The notes: a model not told the origin generated them from the letters alone. Shown: positions 43,586 to 51,784, counted from the first letter of the stretch. The stretch is DNA of 64,000 nt from Thermus thermophilus HB8 (GCF_000091545.1 NC_006461.1:1710304-1774303), one strand, 5' to 3'. Numbers and translations: made by a program.

Positions 43586-44167
43586 CTACCTTCCTGCTAG
43601 CACCCGGAGAACGTCCACAGCCCAAGAAGGAAGACCCACCAGGGTATTCTGGTAACCGTAGCCATAAGCGCTCACTAGCTCCATCACCAAGGACAGCCCG
43701 CTCTGGCCGGGGGTGATGAGGACGTTGCCCTGGGAATCCGTGTAGATGCCCAGGTAGTCCGGAGGGCTCACCTGCCCATCCCTGTCCATGTCCTTAAACC
43801 CCACGAGGACGTACTGCCCCGCCGCCAGGCCAGAAACGCTGAAGGGAGCCTGTCGGCCATCTTGGCCGATCTGAACGCCCTTGCTCCTTTCTTGGTCAAA
43901 GGCATCCTGTGAAGGATCGTAGTAGAGGGCGATGACCCAGCTCCCCCGCACCGTGCCCTGGGAGATGGTCTGGCCCAGGTAGAGGGTCCCGGCAAAGCCG
44001 CCGCCCCCCGAAGGCGGTGGGGGCGTCCCACCCCCTCCACCTCCAGGGGGCGGGGTGGGCAGGCCGACGATGGGGGGAGGGGGGCTCCCCCCACCCCCCT
44101 GACCCTGGTCGCCACAGGCGGCGAGGAGGGCTGCCAAGGCAAGCAAACCTCCCAACAGCACCCGCAC
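43586..44167 (-). CDS. Lipoprotein with the same C-terminal module as the neighbouring subtilase
   Basis: A 193-residue lipoprotein: MRVLLGGLLALAALLAAC, a Gly/Pro-rich linker (about 22-57), then a module GTLYLGQTISQGTVRGSWVIALYYDP ... YVLVGFKDMDRDGQVSPPDYLGIYTDSQGNVLITP. That stretch parallels AGTYVFGLYIDEDGN ... LVAAWKDVNENEEVDDGDYLGVYVDAQGDYLVRP at the end of the subtilase. The Asp/Asn-rich loop may bind calcium. Its stop (43588-43586) lies 13 bp after the point where the subtilase frame becomes open, and only a +1 shift near the stop would join the two frames. Confidence 0.82.
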   Translation of the reverse strand: MRVLLGGLLALAALLAACGDQGQGGGGSPPPPIVGLPTPPPGGGGGGTPPPPSGGGGFAGTLYLGQTISQGTVRGSWVIALYYDPSQDAFDQERSKGVQIGQDGRQAPFSVSGLAAGQYVLVGFKDMDRDGQVSPPDYLGIYTDSQGNVLITPGQSGLSLVMELVSAYGYGYQNTLVGLPSWAVDVLRVLAGR

Positions 44168-44176
44168 AGCTCCCCC

Positions 44177-44659
44177 CTAGGGATAGACCCGAAGCCCCGC
44201 CCGCAGGTCCAGGCCGAAGCTGGCCCCTCCCGCGAACCAGAGGGTGGGCTCGGCCCGGGCCACGAAGGCCACCTGGCGGTTGACGAAGTACTCTATCCCC
44301 GCCACCCCGTTGAGGCCAAAGGACGTCTGCCCCCCACCAAAGAAGACCCGGAAGCCAAAGCCCGCCAGGGGACTCATCCCGGCCCCGTACTTCCCGAAGT
44401 GGAAGAGACCGGAAAGCCCAAGCTCAAAGGCCGCGCCCCCCTGGGCCACACCGATGCCGAAGCGCCCCCCCACCCCGAAGGGGCCCGCCAGGTCCCGCAC
44501 CCCGGCGTCCACCACAGCTACCAGGGAGAAAGCCGTCTGCTGCGCAAAAGAAAAGCTCATATCGGCCCTGGTACCGGCCTCCAGATAGGTGCGCTGGGCC
44601 AACGCCGGAACGCCCACCCCCAAGGCCAAGGCCAGCAAGAGAAACTTCGCCGTCTTCAC
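44177..44659 (-). CDS. Small outer-membrane beta-barrel protein
   Basis: A 160-residue protein with signal peptide MKTAKFLLLALALGVGVPALAQ and amphipathic strands through to a terminal LRAGLRVYP (FELGLSGLFHFGKYG, FGFRVFFGGGQTSFGLNGVAG, VAFVARAEPTLWFAGGASFGLDL). It is likely an eight-stranded barrel. I chose the GTG at 44659 because AAGGAGG lies 8 nt upstream; the GTG at 44668 would sit on the Shine-Dalgarno itself. Upstream are two perfect tandem copies of CTTACAAACC. Confidence 0.78.
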   Translation of the reverse strand: MKTAKFLLLALALGVGVPALAQRTYLEAGTRADMSFSFAQQTAFSLVAVVDAGVRDLAGPFGVGGRFGIGVAQGGAAFELGLSGLFHFGKYGAGMSPLAGFGFRVFFGGGQTSFGLNGVAGIEYFVNRQVAFVARAEPTLWFAGGASFGLDLRAGLRVYP

Positions 44660-44682
44660 CGCACTCACCTCCTTCTAGCATC

Positions 44683-44702
44683 CTTACAAACCCTTACAAA
44701 CC
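44683..44702. repeat. Tandem 10-bp direct repeat CTTACAAACC x2
   Basis: Two perfect adjacent copies (44683-44692, 44693-44702) lie 24 bp upstream of the barrel gene start. A related TTACAAA occurs at 44802-44808. One-helical-turn spacing suggests an operator. The minus-strand TGTAAGGAT also resembles the end of the IS256 element in this window. Confidence 0.55.
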
Positions 44703-44804
44703 GCCTTTCGCCACAAGCTTCACCCATGTGTCCGAGCACCCAAGAGCCACCCCTTCCTTATCCCGGTCCCACCTCCCTTCCTTCAGTTTCCTCATGGGGC
44801 CTTA

Positions 44805-44842
44805 CAAAAATCTTAACTCCCCCCCGCCACGGCCGGGGGGAG
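44805..44842 (-). terminator. Terminator of the nidogen-like lipoprotein gene
   Basis: On the minus strand CTCCCCCCG pairs with CGGGGGGGAG (one bulged base) around GCCGTGG and is followed by TTAAGATTTTT. It starts 12 bp after the stop at 44854. Confidence 0.8.
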
Positions 44843-44853
44843 CGTCTTGACCC

Positions 44854-45894
44854 CTAAAAGGCCATGGCGCTTGGGTTCACCTTCAGGAAGCAGCCCCCCG
44901 TGAGGGCCCGGGGCTCCGCCAGGACGTAGGTCCCCGCCGTACCGACACCGGGGACCCCGTCCACCTTAACCCCGCCCCGGAAGAGGGTCTTAGTCATCCC
45001 GGAGGGCAGGGAGGCCAGGTCGGAGGGGCCGTAAAGGCTCACCGGGCCGTAAGGCGAGCCCTCCTGGGCGTCCGGCAGGAGGCAGAGGGGGGTGAGGGTG
45101 CCCGCGCTCAAGGCCCGCGCCGTCTGAGGGGGCGTGTAGAGAATGGCGGTGCCGCCCGGCACCACGGGGCTGTTGTAGCTCCAGAGGGCGTAGGCCTGGG
45201 GGTAGCTCTCGGGGGCTCCCTGGAGGCCCACCGTGGCCGAGGCCCCCGCGTTCCACCCCCGGTCGCCGAAGTCCGTGTCCAGGAACTGGTAGAGCACGCG
45301 GCCGTCCGGGTAGAGGACCGCCTGGAAGGAGACGGGGCCTTGGCCAAGGCACCCTGCGGAGCCCGTGCCGTAATGCCGCAGGGCCACCCAGCTCACCACG
45401 AAGGCGGCGGGCTGGCCCCCGGAGAGGAGGGTGCGGACGTAGATGCCCCCCTGGGGGCAGTCGTTGGAGAGGTCGTCCCAGAATACAGGGGCGAAGCGGT
45501 TCTGGTAGGAGTAGGGTAAGGACTCGTTGTAGTATTCATCGGTGGCCTCGTCGGCGTCGGCAATGACCCCGTTAGTGCTCACCGCGATCTCCGTCACCGC
45601 CTTGCCGCCCCAGGGGAAGGGGAAGGGAAGGGAGACGGTGGTGTATTCGTCGTCCTCACCGTCCAAATCCGTCAAACGGGTTGCCCCCTGGAGAGGGTCT
45701 ATCCAGGCGAAGCCCACCGGGCTCCAGGTACCCGCCCCCGGGGAGTACACCGCCTGGAGGGAGGGCCCCCCGCCCCCTTCCCCGGAGGGCTTGGGCGGGT
45801 CCACCCCCTGGGCGGGGCCCGCCCCCTGCTGGCTGCAGGCCGCAAGGACGAGCACCATAATCAAAAGCCCAAACCGCGCCTTATAGCTCACCAT
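44854..45894 (-). CDS. Lipoprotein with nidogen-like (NIDO) domain
   Basis: A 346-residue lipoprotein (signal to VLVLAAC, Cys20; Gly-rich linker to about residue 45). The body matches the NIDO-like extracellular fold: FAWIDPLQGATRLTDLDGEDDEYTTVSLPFPFPWGGKAVTEIAVSTNGVI, then RFAPVFWDDLSND, then AAFVVSWVALRHYG and FQAVLYPDGRVLYQFLDTD. Such domains occur in bacterial cell-surface and adhesion proteins. AGGAGGAGGTACCT precedes the ATG. The leader is about 170 nt from a sigma-A promoter at 46074-46102. Confidence 0.85.
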   Translation of the reverse strand: MVSYKARFGLLIMVLVLAACSQQGAGPAQGVDPPKPSGEGGGGPSLQAVYSPGAGTWSPVGFAWIDPLQGATRLTDLDGEDDEYTTVSLPFPFPWGGKAVTEIAVSTNGVIADADEATDEYYNESLPYSYQNRFAPVFWDDLSNDCPQGGIYVRTLLSGGQPAAFVVSWVALRHYGTGSAGCLGQGPVSFQAVLYPDGRVLYQFLDTDFGDRGWNAGASATVGLQGAPESYPQAYALWSYNSPVVPGGTAILYTPPQTARALSAGTLTPLCLLPDAQEGSPYGPVSLYGPSDLASLPSGMTKTLFRGGVKVDGVPGVGTAGTYVLAEPRALTGGCFLKVNPSAMAF

Positions 45895-46034
45895 AGGTAC
45901 CTCCTCCTAAGAAATCCTCCTGATCCCGTTCCCCAGCACTCCCCGGCCATCCGTGGAAGAGGGCATGATCGGCGCGATGTTCTCATGGTAAGGGAAAAAA
46001 CCCAGGGGGAGTTCTTATCAGGGCTCCACAGAAA

Positions 46035-46093
46035 CCGGGAGTGGAAAGGATGTGTCTTGGAGTTGCAAACCCCATTATAACTTCCACTCCCGG
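46035..46093. repeat. 12-bp perfect inverted repeat spanning the promoter of the nidogen-like gene
   Basis: CCGGGAGTGGAA (46035-46046) and TTCCACTCCCGG (46082-46093) are exact reverse complements with 35 bp between them. One arm sits in the promoter spacer, the other about 20-30 bp into the transcript, so the pair cannot form a hairpin in that mRNA and looks like a split operator. Confidence 0.65.
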
Positions 46094-46102
46094 CAAAGGC
46101 AA
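46074..46102 (-). promoter_or_regulatory. Sigma-A promoter of the nidogen-like lipoprotein gene
   Basis: TTGCCT (46102-46097), a 17-bp spacer and consensus TATAAT (46079-46074), minus strand. Expected start is near 46067. Confidence 0.75.
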
Positions 46103-46128
46103 CCCCCCGCCCCGTGGGGGGCGGGGGG
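46103..46128 (-). terminator. GC-rich hairpin after the long surface-protein gene
   Basis: CCCCCCGCCCC and GGGGCGGGGGG form an 11-bp perfect stem with a 4-nt loop, 17 bp after the stop at 46146. It is followed on the minus strand only by TTGCCTTTG, so termination may be partial. Confidence 0.65.
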
Positions 46129-46145
46129 CGGGGCTCGGCCCTAGG

Positions 46146-46748
46146 CTAGGGGATGATGGTGGTGGTCTCGAAGACGGTGTAGGGGCCGGGCGCCTCGGTG
46201 CTGGTGGCGTCCGCTTGGACCGTGGTGTTCGTCCCGTTCACCGCGTTCGCCCGCAGGCTGAAGCGCAGGGTGGCCCCGGGGGCGAGGCTGGGGAGGTAGC
46301 GGAGCTGAACCCCGGTGGGCCCCCAGGCAAGCACCTGCACGTCGGCGCTCAGCACGGGCGCGTAGGACGCGGGGCCGAAGGGCCCGTCGGGGTCAAGCTC
46401 CACCTCAAAGTCCACGCCCTTCGTGCCGGAGCCCGCGAAGGTGGAGTTGCCCAAGGTGCGGGTCACGTTAAGGGTGACGTTCGTCTGCGGACCGGAGCTC
46501 CCCTCCCAGGCGCGGATCTCAAAGCGGTAGTAGTAGTCGTTGCCCTCGGCCACCGGGTCGGTGGAGGTGCCGCCCGTCAGGCTGTTGAACTCGCCGAGGG
46601 AGCTGATGGCGAGGGCGTAGGCGGTGGGCCTCGCCTGAACATCAACGGTGGCGCAATCCTCCAGGTAGTTGCCCACGGTGTCGGGGTTGGCCGTCTCCGG
46701 GGTGTAGGGCGGGCTGGGCCTGGGGTCGGTGCCGGTGGTGGGCTCAAG
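46146..46748 (-). pseudogene. 3' part of the DUF11-type surface protein beyond an in-frame amber codon
   Basis: This 200-codon segment is in the same frame as the 46749 gene and continues it without gap: after TAG come LEPTTGTDPRPSPPYTPE and NPDTVGNYLEDCATVDVQARPT, then another DUF11-like beta domain with NVTLNVTRTLGNSTFAG and LAPGATLRFSLRANAVNGTN. A GTG at 46676 could restart translation, but there is no Shine-Dalgarno or signal peptide. It is most simply the cut-off C-terminal part of one original protein of about 1110 residues. Confidence 0.8.
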
Positions 46749-49484
46749 CTAGGTGGGCGGCACGTTCCAGCGCGGGTAGGTGGAGGAGTACTCGTACTGG
46801 TTCAGGTTCCAGGCGTAGAGCCGGGCGCAGTTCCCCCAAGTGCCCACCTCGCTCGCCCGGAGGTCCACGATGATGCTCGTGGAAGCCCCAAGGGCCAGGT
46901 CGCCGAGGTCCCACTCCAGGGTCTTGCCTTCCGCGTCCAGGGCGCCCGCCGGGCTCGCGTTCACGAAGTCCAGGCCCTCGCCGAAGAGGTCGCGCACCTT
47001 CAGGCTGTAGCCCGTGAGGGCGGCGGCGTACTCCGAGGGGTAGGCGGTCTTCAGGGCCTGGTAGTCGGGGTCGTTGATGGGAGCCTCGGCCCGGTCCAGG
47101 TTAGTGGCGGTCAGGGTGAAGCGGACCCGGTCGCCCTGGAAGACGGTGGCGCTACTCGGCGTCTTGGTCAGGGTGAAGAAGGGCCGCACCACGTAGATCC
47201 GCTTGGCCGTGCTCACCTCGGGCGTGTTGTCGCCCCGGGCCACGGCGCGGTTGTCAAAGGAGTAGGGGTCGGGGTAGGCGCTGGTGGTGCCGTAGGCGGG
47301 CGGCCGGAGGGAGTAGTAGTAGCCGGGCTCGTTCAGGTTTTCGTCGCCGTCGGTCGCCATGTCCCCGTCCTTGTCGTTCCACACGTAGCCCGGCTTGTGG
47401 CGGGCGTAGACGGTGACGGTCACGCTCACGGAGCCGCCGGGAGCGATGGAGGTGAGGGCGGGGGTGGTGGAGTAGTCCCAGGTGACCGTGTGGAGGATGG
47501 GGTCGTAGGTGCCGCCGGCCGAGGCGGAGACGAAGCCGAGCTCGGCGGGGAGGAGGTCGGTGACGACCACGTTGTTGGCCGTTTCGGTGGTACTCAGGTT
47601 GCGCACGGTGATGGTGTAGGTGTAGGTGGCCCCGCTAGGCACCCCGGCCCCGCTCTGCACCAGGGTGACGTCGTTGGGGGAGTGGTCGGTGCCGCTCCAG
47701 CCGATGACCGTGGGGCCGCTCTTTTCAATGGCGAGGGCGGCGCCGGTCCAGGTCTTGGTGAAGGTGAAGTCCTTGAGGGCGAAGGTGTACTCGCTGGAGC
47801 CGTAGGTGACCACCACGTACAGGGTGGCCCTCACCCGGACGCTGATGGGCAGGTCGCTGGCGGTGACGCTGGACTTGGGCTGGAGGTAGACGCCGGAGCC
47901 GTCGGTGTCGTTGATGGCGGCGGCGCAGGTGGCCGGGCTGATGTCGCAGAGGTCCACCTTGGAGACGTCCCCGCCCACCAGCTCGTAGCGGACGTAGCCG
48001 AAGCCGGTGATGGGGAGGAGATCCGTGGTGGGCTGCTTCTGGCGCACCTCGGCGCGGAAGAGGTGGCGGTTCTTGGTGAGGTCGCTGAAGTCAAAGGCGT
48101 TGATGATGGTGCCGAGGTCGGCGCCGGTGCGCTTGCCGCTGTAGCGGACGACGTCGTCCGAGGTCTCAAGGGCGTCGTCGTCCCCGCCGTCCCGGAGGTA
48201 GAGGTGGGTGATGTTGTAGAAGAAGACCTTGAACTCCTTGGAGCGGGCAGACCAGCCGGAGCCCTCCTCGCTGGCGGAGACCAGGAACTTCACGGGTTGG
48301 CCGGAGTAGCTCTCGCCGATGCCCTGGAAGCTGAACTTGGCGATGCCGTCAGCGTCGGTCATCACGAAGTCCAGCTCGGTGACGTTCTGGGTCTCGCAGC
48401 CCTTGTAGAGGAGCGCAGCGTGCTCCTCGTAGGAGATGGCGCTCACCCGCACCCGGGCGTTCTGGACGGGCTGGCCGTCCTTGGTCACCCGCACGGTGAC
48501 GCAGACGGGCTCCTCCGTCTGGGAGGCGTAGAGGTTCACGTCCTTGGCCTCGTTTTCCTCCCGCTGCACGGGCAGGGGCTGGCCCCACTGGTCGGTGACG
48601 GAAACGATCTCAATCTCGCCCACGGGACCGGAGGCGGTGTTCCTCTGGAGGCCGAGGTTAAGCACGGTGGTCTTGCCCGCTTCCACCTGGGCGGCCCGGC
48701 TCCCGGAGAGGTAGCCCGGAGCGCTCGCGGTCACGGCGTAGGTGCCGGGGGCGGCGGTGGCGGTGAAGAGGCCGCCGCTGCCGCTAAAGGTGAGGCTCGG
48801 GTCAGAGCTGACGCTGGCGCCGGAGAGGGTCTGGCCGGTGTCCGCCCCGTAGACGTGGACCACCAGGGTGCCCGTGGTGGGGGCTGGGGCGGGCTCAGGC
48901 TGGAGCTTGAAGGTGAGGGCCACCACCTTGCCCAGCTCCACGCTCGCCAGCTTGGCGTCACCCAGGTAGCCGCTCTTGTTCACGCTGATGGCGTAGGCGC
49001 CTGCGGTGGTGTAGGTGAGGTCCGCCCGGCCCTGGGCGTCCGTGGTGGCGCTGTTCGTCCCGTCGGACACCGTGGCCCCAGAGATGGGCGCCCCGTTGCC
49101 GTTCACCACCAGGACCGCCACCTTGCCCTCCGTAGGGCTGGCGGCGGGCACGGGGAGGAGGTTGAGGACCACGGTGGTGGTCTTGCCCGCCTCCACCTGG
49201 TGGGTGGCCTGGGCGGGGAAGTAGCCCGTCTTGCTGGCCTGGACGGTGTAGCTCCCAGGCTCCAGGTTGGTCAGGGTCTTGCCGCCGGTGAAGCTATCGC
49301 TGTAGCTGTTTGGACCCGTCACCTGGACCTGGGCGTCCGCCGGGGTCACGTTCACCGTGAGGGACCCCTTGGTGGGCGCCTGGGCGCTACCCCCGCCACT
49401 CCCTTGCTGGCCACAGCCCGCGAAGAGGAGGGCGAAAGCGCCCAACAGGGCCACGCCGAATGCCTTTAGCCTTACTCCTTTCAT
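46749..49484 (-). CDS. Long surface lipoprotein with PEGA/Big-like and DUF11 repeats, truncated by amber codon
   Basis: A 911-residue protein. The lipoprotein signal is MKGVRLKAFGVALLGAFALLFAGC. Three N-terminal PEGA/carboxypeptidase-regulatory-like repeats follow (GSLTVNVTPADAQVQVTG, KVAVLVVNGNGAPISGATV, TLVVHVYGADTGQTLSGAS), then a Big_1-like region (VCVTVRVTKDGQPVQNARVRV), and DUF11 domains (YTYTITVRNLSTTETANNVVVTDLLPAELGFVSAS; RVRFTLTATNLDRAEAP). Start ATG 49484 has TAAGGAGGTG upstream. A TTGACA-17-TAAGAT promoter lies about 120 bp upstream. The stop TAG (46751-46749) interrupts an otherwise continuous frame. Likely a cell-surface adhesin or fibre. Confidence 0.85.
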   Translation of the reverse strand: MKGVRLKAFGVALLGAFALLFAGCGQQGSGGGSAQAPTKGSLTVNVTPADAQVQVTGPNSYSDSFTGGKTLTNLEPGSYTVQASKTGYFPAQATHQVEAGKTTTVVLNLLPVPAASPTEGKVAVLVVNGNGAPISGATVSDGTNSATTDAQGRADLTYTTAGAYAISVNKSGYLGDAKLASVELGKVVALTFKLQPEPAPAPTTGTLVVHVYGADTGQTLSGASVSSDPSLTFSGSGGLFTATAAPGTYAVTASAPGYLSGSRAAQVEAGKTTVLNLGLQRNTASGPVGEIEIVSVTDQWGQPLPVQREENEAKDVNLYASQTEEPVCVTVRVTKDGQPVQNARVRVSAISYEEHAALLYKGCETQNVTELDFVMTDADGIAKFSFQGIGESYSGQPVKFLVSASEEGSGWSARSKEFKVFFYNITHLYLRDGGDDDALETSDDVVRYSGKRTGADLGTIINAFDFSDLTKNRHLFRAEVRQKQPTTDLLPITGFGYVRYELVGGDVSKVDLCDISPATCAAAINDTDGSGVYLQPKSSVTASDLPISVRVRATLYVVVTYGSSEYTFALKDFTFTKTWTGAALAIEKSGPTVIGWSGTDHSPNDVTLVQSGAGVPSGATYTYTITVRNLSTTETANNVVVTDLLPAELGFVSASAGGTYDPILHTVTWDYSTTPALTSIAPGGSVSVTVTVYARHKPGYVWNDKDGDMATDGDENLNEPGYYYSLRPPAYGTTSAYPDPYSFDNRAVARGDNTPEVSTAKRIYVVRPFFTLTKTPSSATVFQGDRVRFTLTATNLDRAEAPINDPDYQALKTAYPSEYAAALTGYSLKVRDLFGEGLDFVNASPAGALDAEGKTLEWDLGDLALGASTSIIVDLRASEVGTWGNCARLYAWNLNQYEYSSTYPRWNVPPT

Positions 49485-49801
49485 ACCCTGCACCTCCTTA
49501 GTGCTTTTCCCCAGGGGTTTTCCGCGTTGCCCCCTTGGGCCTGGCGCCGCACGAGCCGGGCCCGCTTGCTTTGAAGCCCTTCTCGCGCGGCATCCGAGGC
49601 TAATCTTACGCACACCCCTTCCTCATGTCAAGCCTGTTCGCCTTTACCTTAGCTTGTCGGGGTCGCGCTTCGCCCACGCCTTTCACCCCCTTTCTCCAAG
49701 TTGCCCCGGCCCCGTCAGGCCAGGGTCAGGGGGAGCACGGGAGGCCTGAGCGGGGCCCGAAGCGAGGGCGAAGCCGGGTAAATGCCCGTATAGTAGAGGG
49801 C
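49485..49801. promoter_or_regulatory. Divergent intergenic region between the surface protein and thrS
   Basis: This 317-bp stretch has no supported gene. It holds the surface-gene promoter (49603-49631, minus), a leader of about 110 nt for that gene, and at its right end the thrS -10 TATAGT (49789-49794). A distant complementary pair, CGCTTCGCCC near 49665 and GGGCGAAGCC near 49768, is visible. I see no T-box (no specifier loop, no TGG-rich T-box sequence) upstream of thrS. Confidence 0.6.
49603..49631 (-). promoter_or_regulatory. Consensus sigma-A promoter of the long surface-protein gene
   Basis: TTGACA (49631-49626), a 17-bp spacer and TAAGAT (49608-49603). This is the closest match to consensus in the window and predicts strong constitutive transcription. 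Confidence 0.88.
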
Positions 49802-51781
49802 ATGACGGTCTACCTGCCGGACGGCAAGCCCCTGGAGCTTCCCGAGGGGGCCACGGCGAAGGACGTGGCCCGGGCCCTCGGGGAGGGCTGGGAGAGGCGG
49901 GCGGTGGGGGCCATCGTGGACGGGGAGCTCTACGACCTCCTAAAGCCCCTTCCCCAGGGGGCGAAGGTGCGCCTCCTCACGGAGAAGGACCCCGAGTTCC
50001 AGACCCTCTTCCGCCACACCCTGGCCCACGTCCTGGCCCAGGCGGTGAAGGAGTTCTTCCGGGAGAAGGGCTACGATCCGGAAAGCGTGAGGCTCGGGGT
50101 GGGGCCCGTGATTGAGAAGGGCTTCTACTACGACATAGAAGCCCCCGAGCCCCTCTCCGACGAGGACCTGCCCGCCATAGAGGCGAAGATGCGGGAGATC
50201 CTCAAGCGGGACCTCCCCCTAAGGCGCTTCGTCCTCTCCCGGGAGGAGGCCTTAGCCCGCTACCGGGGAAAGGACCCCTACAAGACGGAGCTCGTCCTGG
50301 AGATCCCCGAGGGGGAGGAGATCAGCTTCTACCAGCAGGGGGACGAGGCCTACGGCTTCACCGACCTCTGCCGCGGCCCCCACGTCCCCTCCACGGGCCG
50401 CATCCCCCCCCACTTCAAGCTCACCCACGTGGCGGGGGCCTACTGGCGGGGGGACGAAAACAGGCCCATGCTGCAGCGGGTCTACGGGGTGGCCTTCCGC
50501 ACCGCCGAGGAACTTAAAGAATACCTCTGGCAGCTGGAGGAGGCCAAGAAACGGGACCACCGGCGGCTTGGGCGGGAGCTGGAGCTCTTCCTCATAGACC
50601 CCCTGGTGGGGAAGGGGCTCGTGCTCTGGCTTCCCAAGGGGAACGTGGTCCGGGAGGAGCTCATGGCCTTCATGCGGGAGGAGCAGGTGAGGCGGGGCTA
50701 CCAGCTCGTGACCACGCCCCACATCGGGAGCCTGGAGCTCTACAAGACCAGCGGCCACTACCCCTACTACGCGGAAAGCCAGTTCCCCCCCATCAGCTTC
50801 AAGGAGCGGGGCGAGGAGGAGGAGTACCTCCTCAAGCCCATGAACTGCCCCCACCACATCAGGATCTACGCCTATAGGAAGCGCTCCTACCGGGAGCTTC
50901 CCCTAAGGCTTGCCGAGTTCGGCACCGTCTACCGCTACGAGAAGGCGGGGGAGCTTCTTGGCCTCACAAGGGTTAGGGGCTTCACCCAGGACGACGCCCA
51001 CATCTTCTGCACCCCCGAGGAGGTGAAGGGGGAGTTCCTCGGGGTCTTGGACCTGGTGCTTAAGGTCTTCGCCACCTTGGGGCTTAAGGACTACCGGGCC
51101 CGGATCGGGGTGCGGGACCCGAAAAGCGACAAGTACGTGGGGGACGAGGCCAAGTGGGCCCTGGCGGAAAGGCAGATTGAGGAGGCGGCGGCCGAGGCCG
51201 GGCTCCGGTACACGGTGGAGGAGGGGGACGCCGCCTTCTACGGCCCCAAGCTGGACTTCGTGGTGAAGGACGCCCTGGGGCGGGAGTGGCAGCTCGGCAC
51301 CATCCAGGTGGACTACAACCTGCCCGAGCGCTTCGGGCTGACCTACGTGGGCAAAGACGGGGAGGAGCACCGCCCCGTGATGCTCCACCGGGCCCCCTTC
51401 GGCTCCCTGGAGCGCTTCATCGGCATCCTCATTGAGCACTTCGCCGGGGACTTCCCCCTGTGGCTCGCCCCGGTGCAGGCGGTGGTGGTCCCCGTGTCCG
51501 AGAAGCAGGAGGACTACGCCCGGGAGGTGGCGGGTAGGCTCAAGGAGGCGGGCCTACGGGCCGAGGCCGACACCCGGCCCGAGAGGATGCAGGCCCGGAT
51601 CCGGGACGCCGAGGTGCAGAAGGTGCCCTACATCCTCGTGGTGGGGGAGCGGGAGAAGGCCGAAGGAGCGGTGAGCGTGCGCCGCCGGAAGAAGGGCAAC
51701 CTGGGGACGATGCCCCTCGCCGCCTTCCTGGAGGGGGCCCTCAGGGAGTACCGGGAAAGGCGGCTTGAGCCGGTCTTTTAG
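49802..51781 (+). CDS. thrS: Threonyl-tRNA synthetase
   Basis: A 659-residue ThrRS. N-terminal TGS domain (MTVYLPDGKPLELPEGATAKDVARAL), editing domain with HTLAHVLAQAVKEFF and FTDLCRGPHVPSTG, class II catalytic core with MNCPHHIRIYAYRKRSYRELPLRLAEFGTVYRYE, RGFTQDDAHIFC and PVMLHRAPFGSLERFIGILIEH, and the C-terminal anticodon-binding domain. I chose ATG 49802: it begins the TGS domain and lies 7 nt after TATAGT, so the transcript is leaderless. PaaX follows 3 bp after the stop. Confidence 0.98.
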   Translation: MTVYLPDGKPLELPEGATAKDVARALGEGWERRAVGAIVDGELYDLLKPLPQGAKVRLLTEKDPEFQTLFRHTLAHVLAQAVKEFFREKGYDPESVRLGVGPVIEKGFYYDIEAPEPLSDEDLPAIEAKMREILKRDLPLRRFVLSREEALARYRGKDPYKTELVLEIPEGEEISFYQQGDEAYGFTDLCRGPHVPSTGRIPPHFKLTHVAGAYWRGDENRPMLQRVYGVAFRTAEELKEYLWQLEEAKKRDHRRLGRELELFLIDPLVGKGLVLWLPKGNVVREELMAFMREEQVRRGYQLVTTPHIGSLELYKTSGHYPYYAESQFPPISFKERGEEEEYLLKPMNCPHHIRIYAYRKRSYRELPLRLAEFGTVYRYEKAGELLGLTRVRGFTQDDAHIFCTPEEVKGEFLGVLDLVLKVFATLGLKDYRARIGVRDPKSDKYVGDEAKWALAERQIEEAAAEAGLRYTVEEGDAAFYGPKLDFVVKDALGREWQLGTIQVDYNLPERFGLTYVGKDGEEHRPVMLHRAPFGSLERFIGILIEHFAGDFPLWLAPVQAVVVPVSEKQEDYAREVAGRLKEAGLRAEADTRPERMQARIRDAEVQKVPYILVVGEREKAEGAVSVRRRKKGNLGTMPLAAFLEGALREYRERRLEPVF

Positions 51782-51784
51782 GGC

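Noticed and set aside
46041..49469. Long open frame of more than 1100 codons on the plus strand opposite the surface-protein gene
   Set aside because: High G+C antisense frames stay open by chance in Thermus. Its composition is Gly/Val/His-rich with no domain, and the minus strand has signal peptide, domains, promoter and ribosome site.
49640..49801. Possible T-box or other riboswitch before thrS
   Set aside because: No specifier stem, no T-box sequence and a leaderless-type -10 directly before the ATG.
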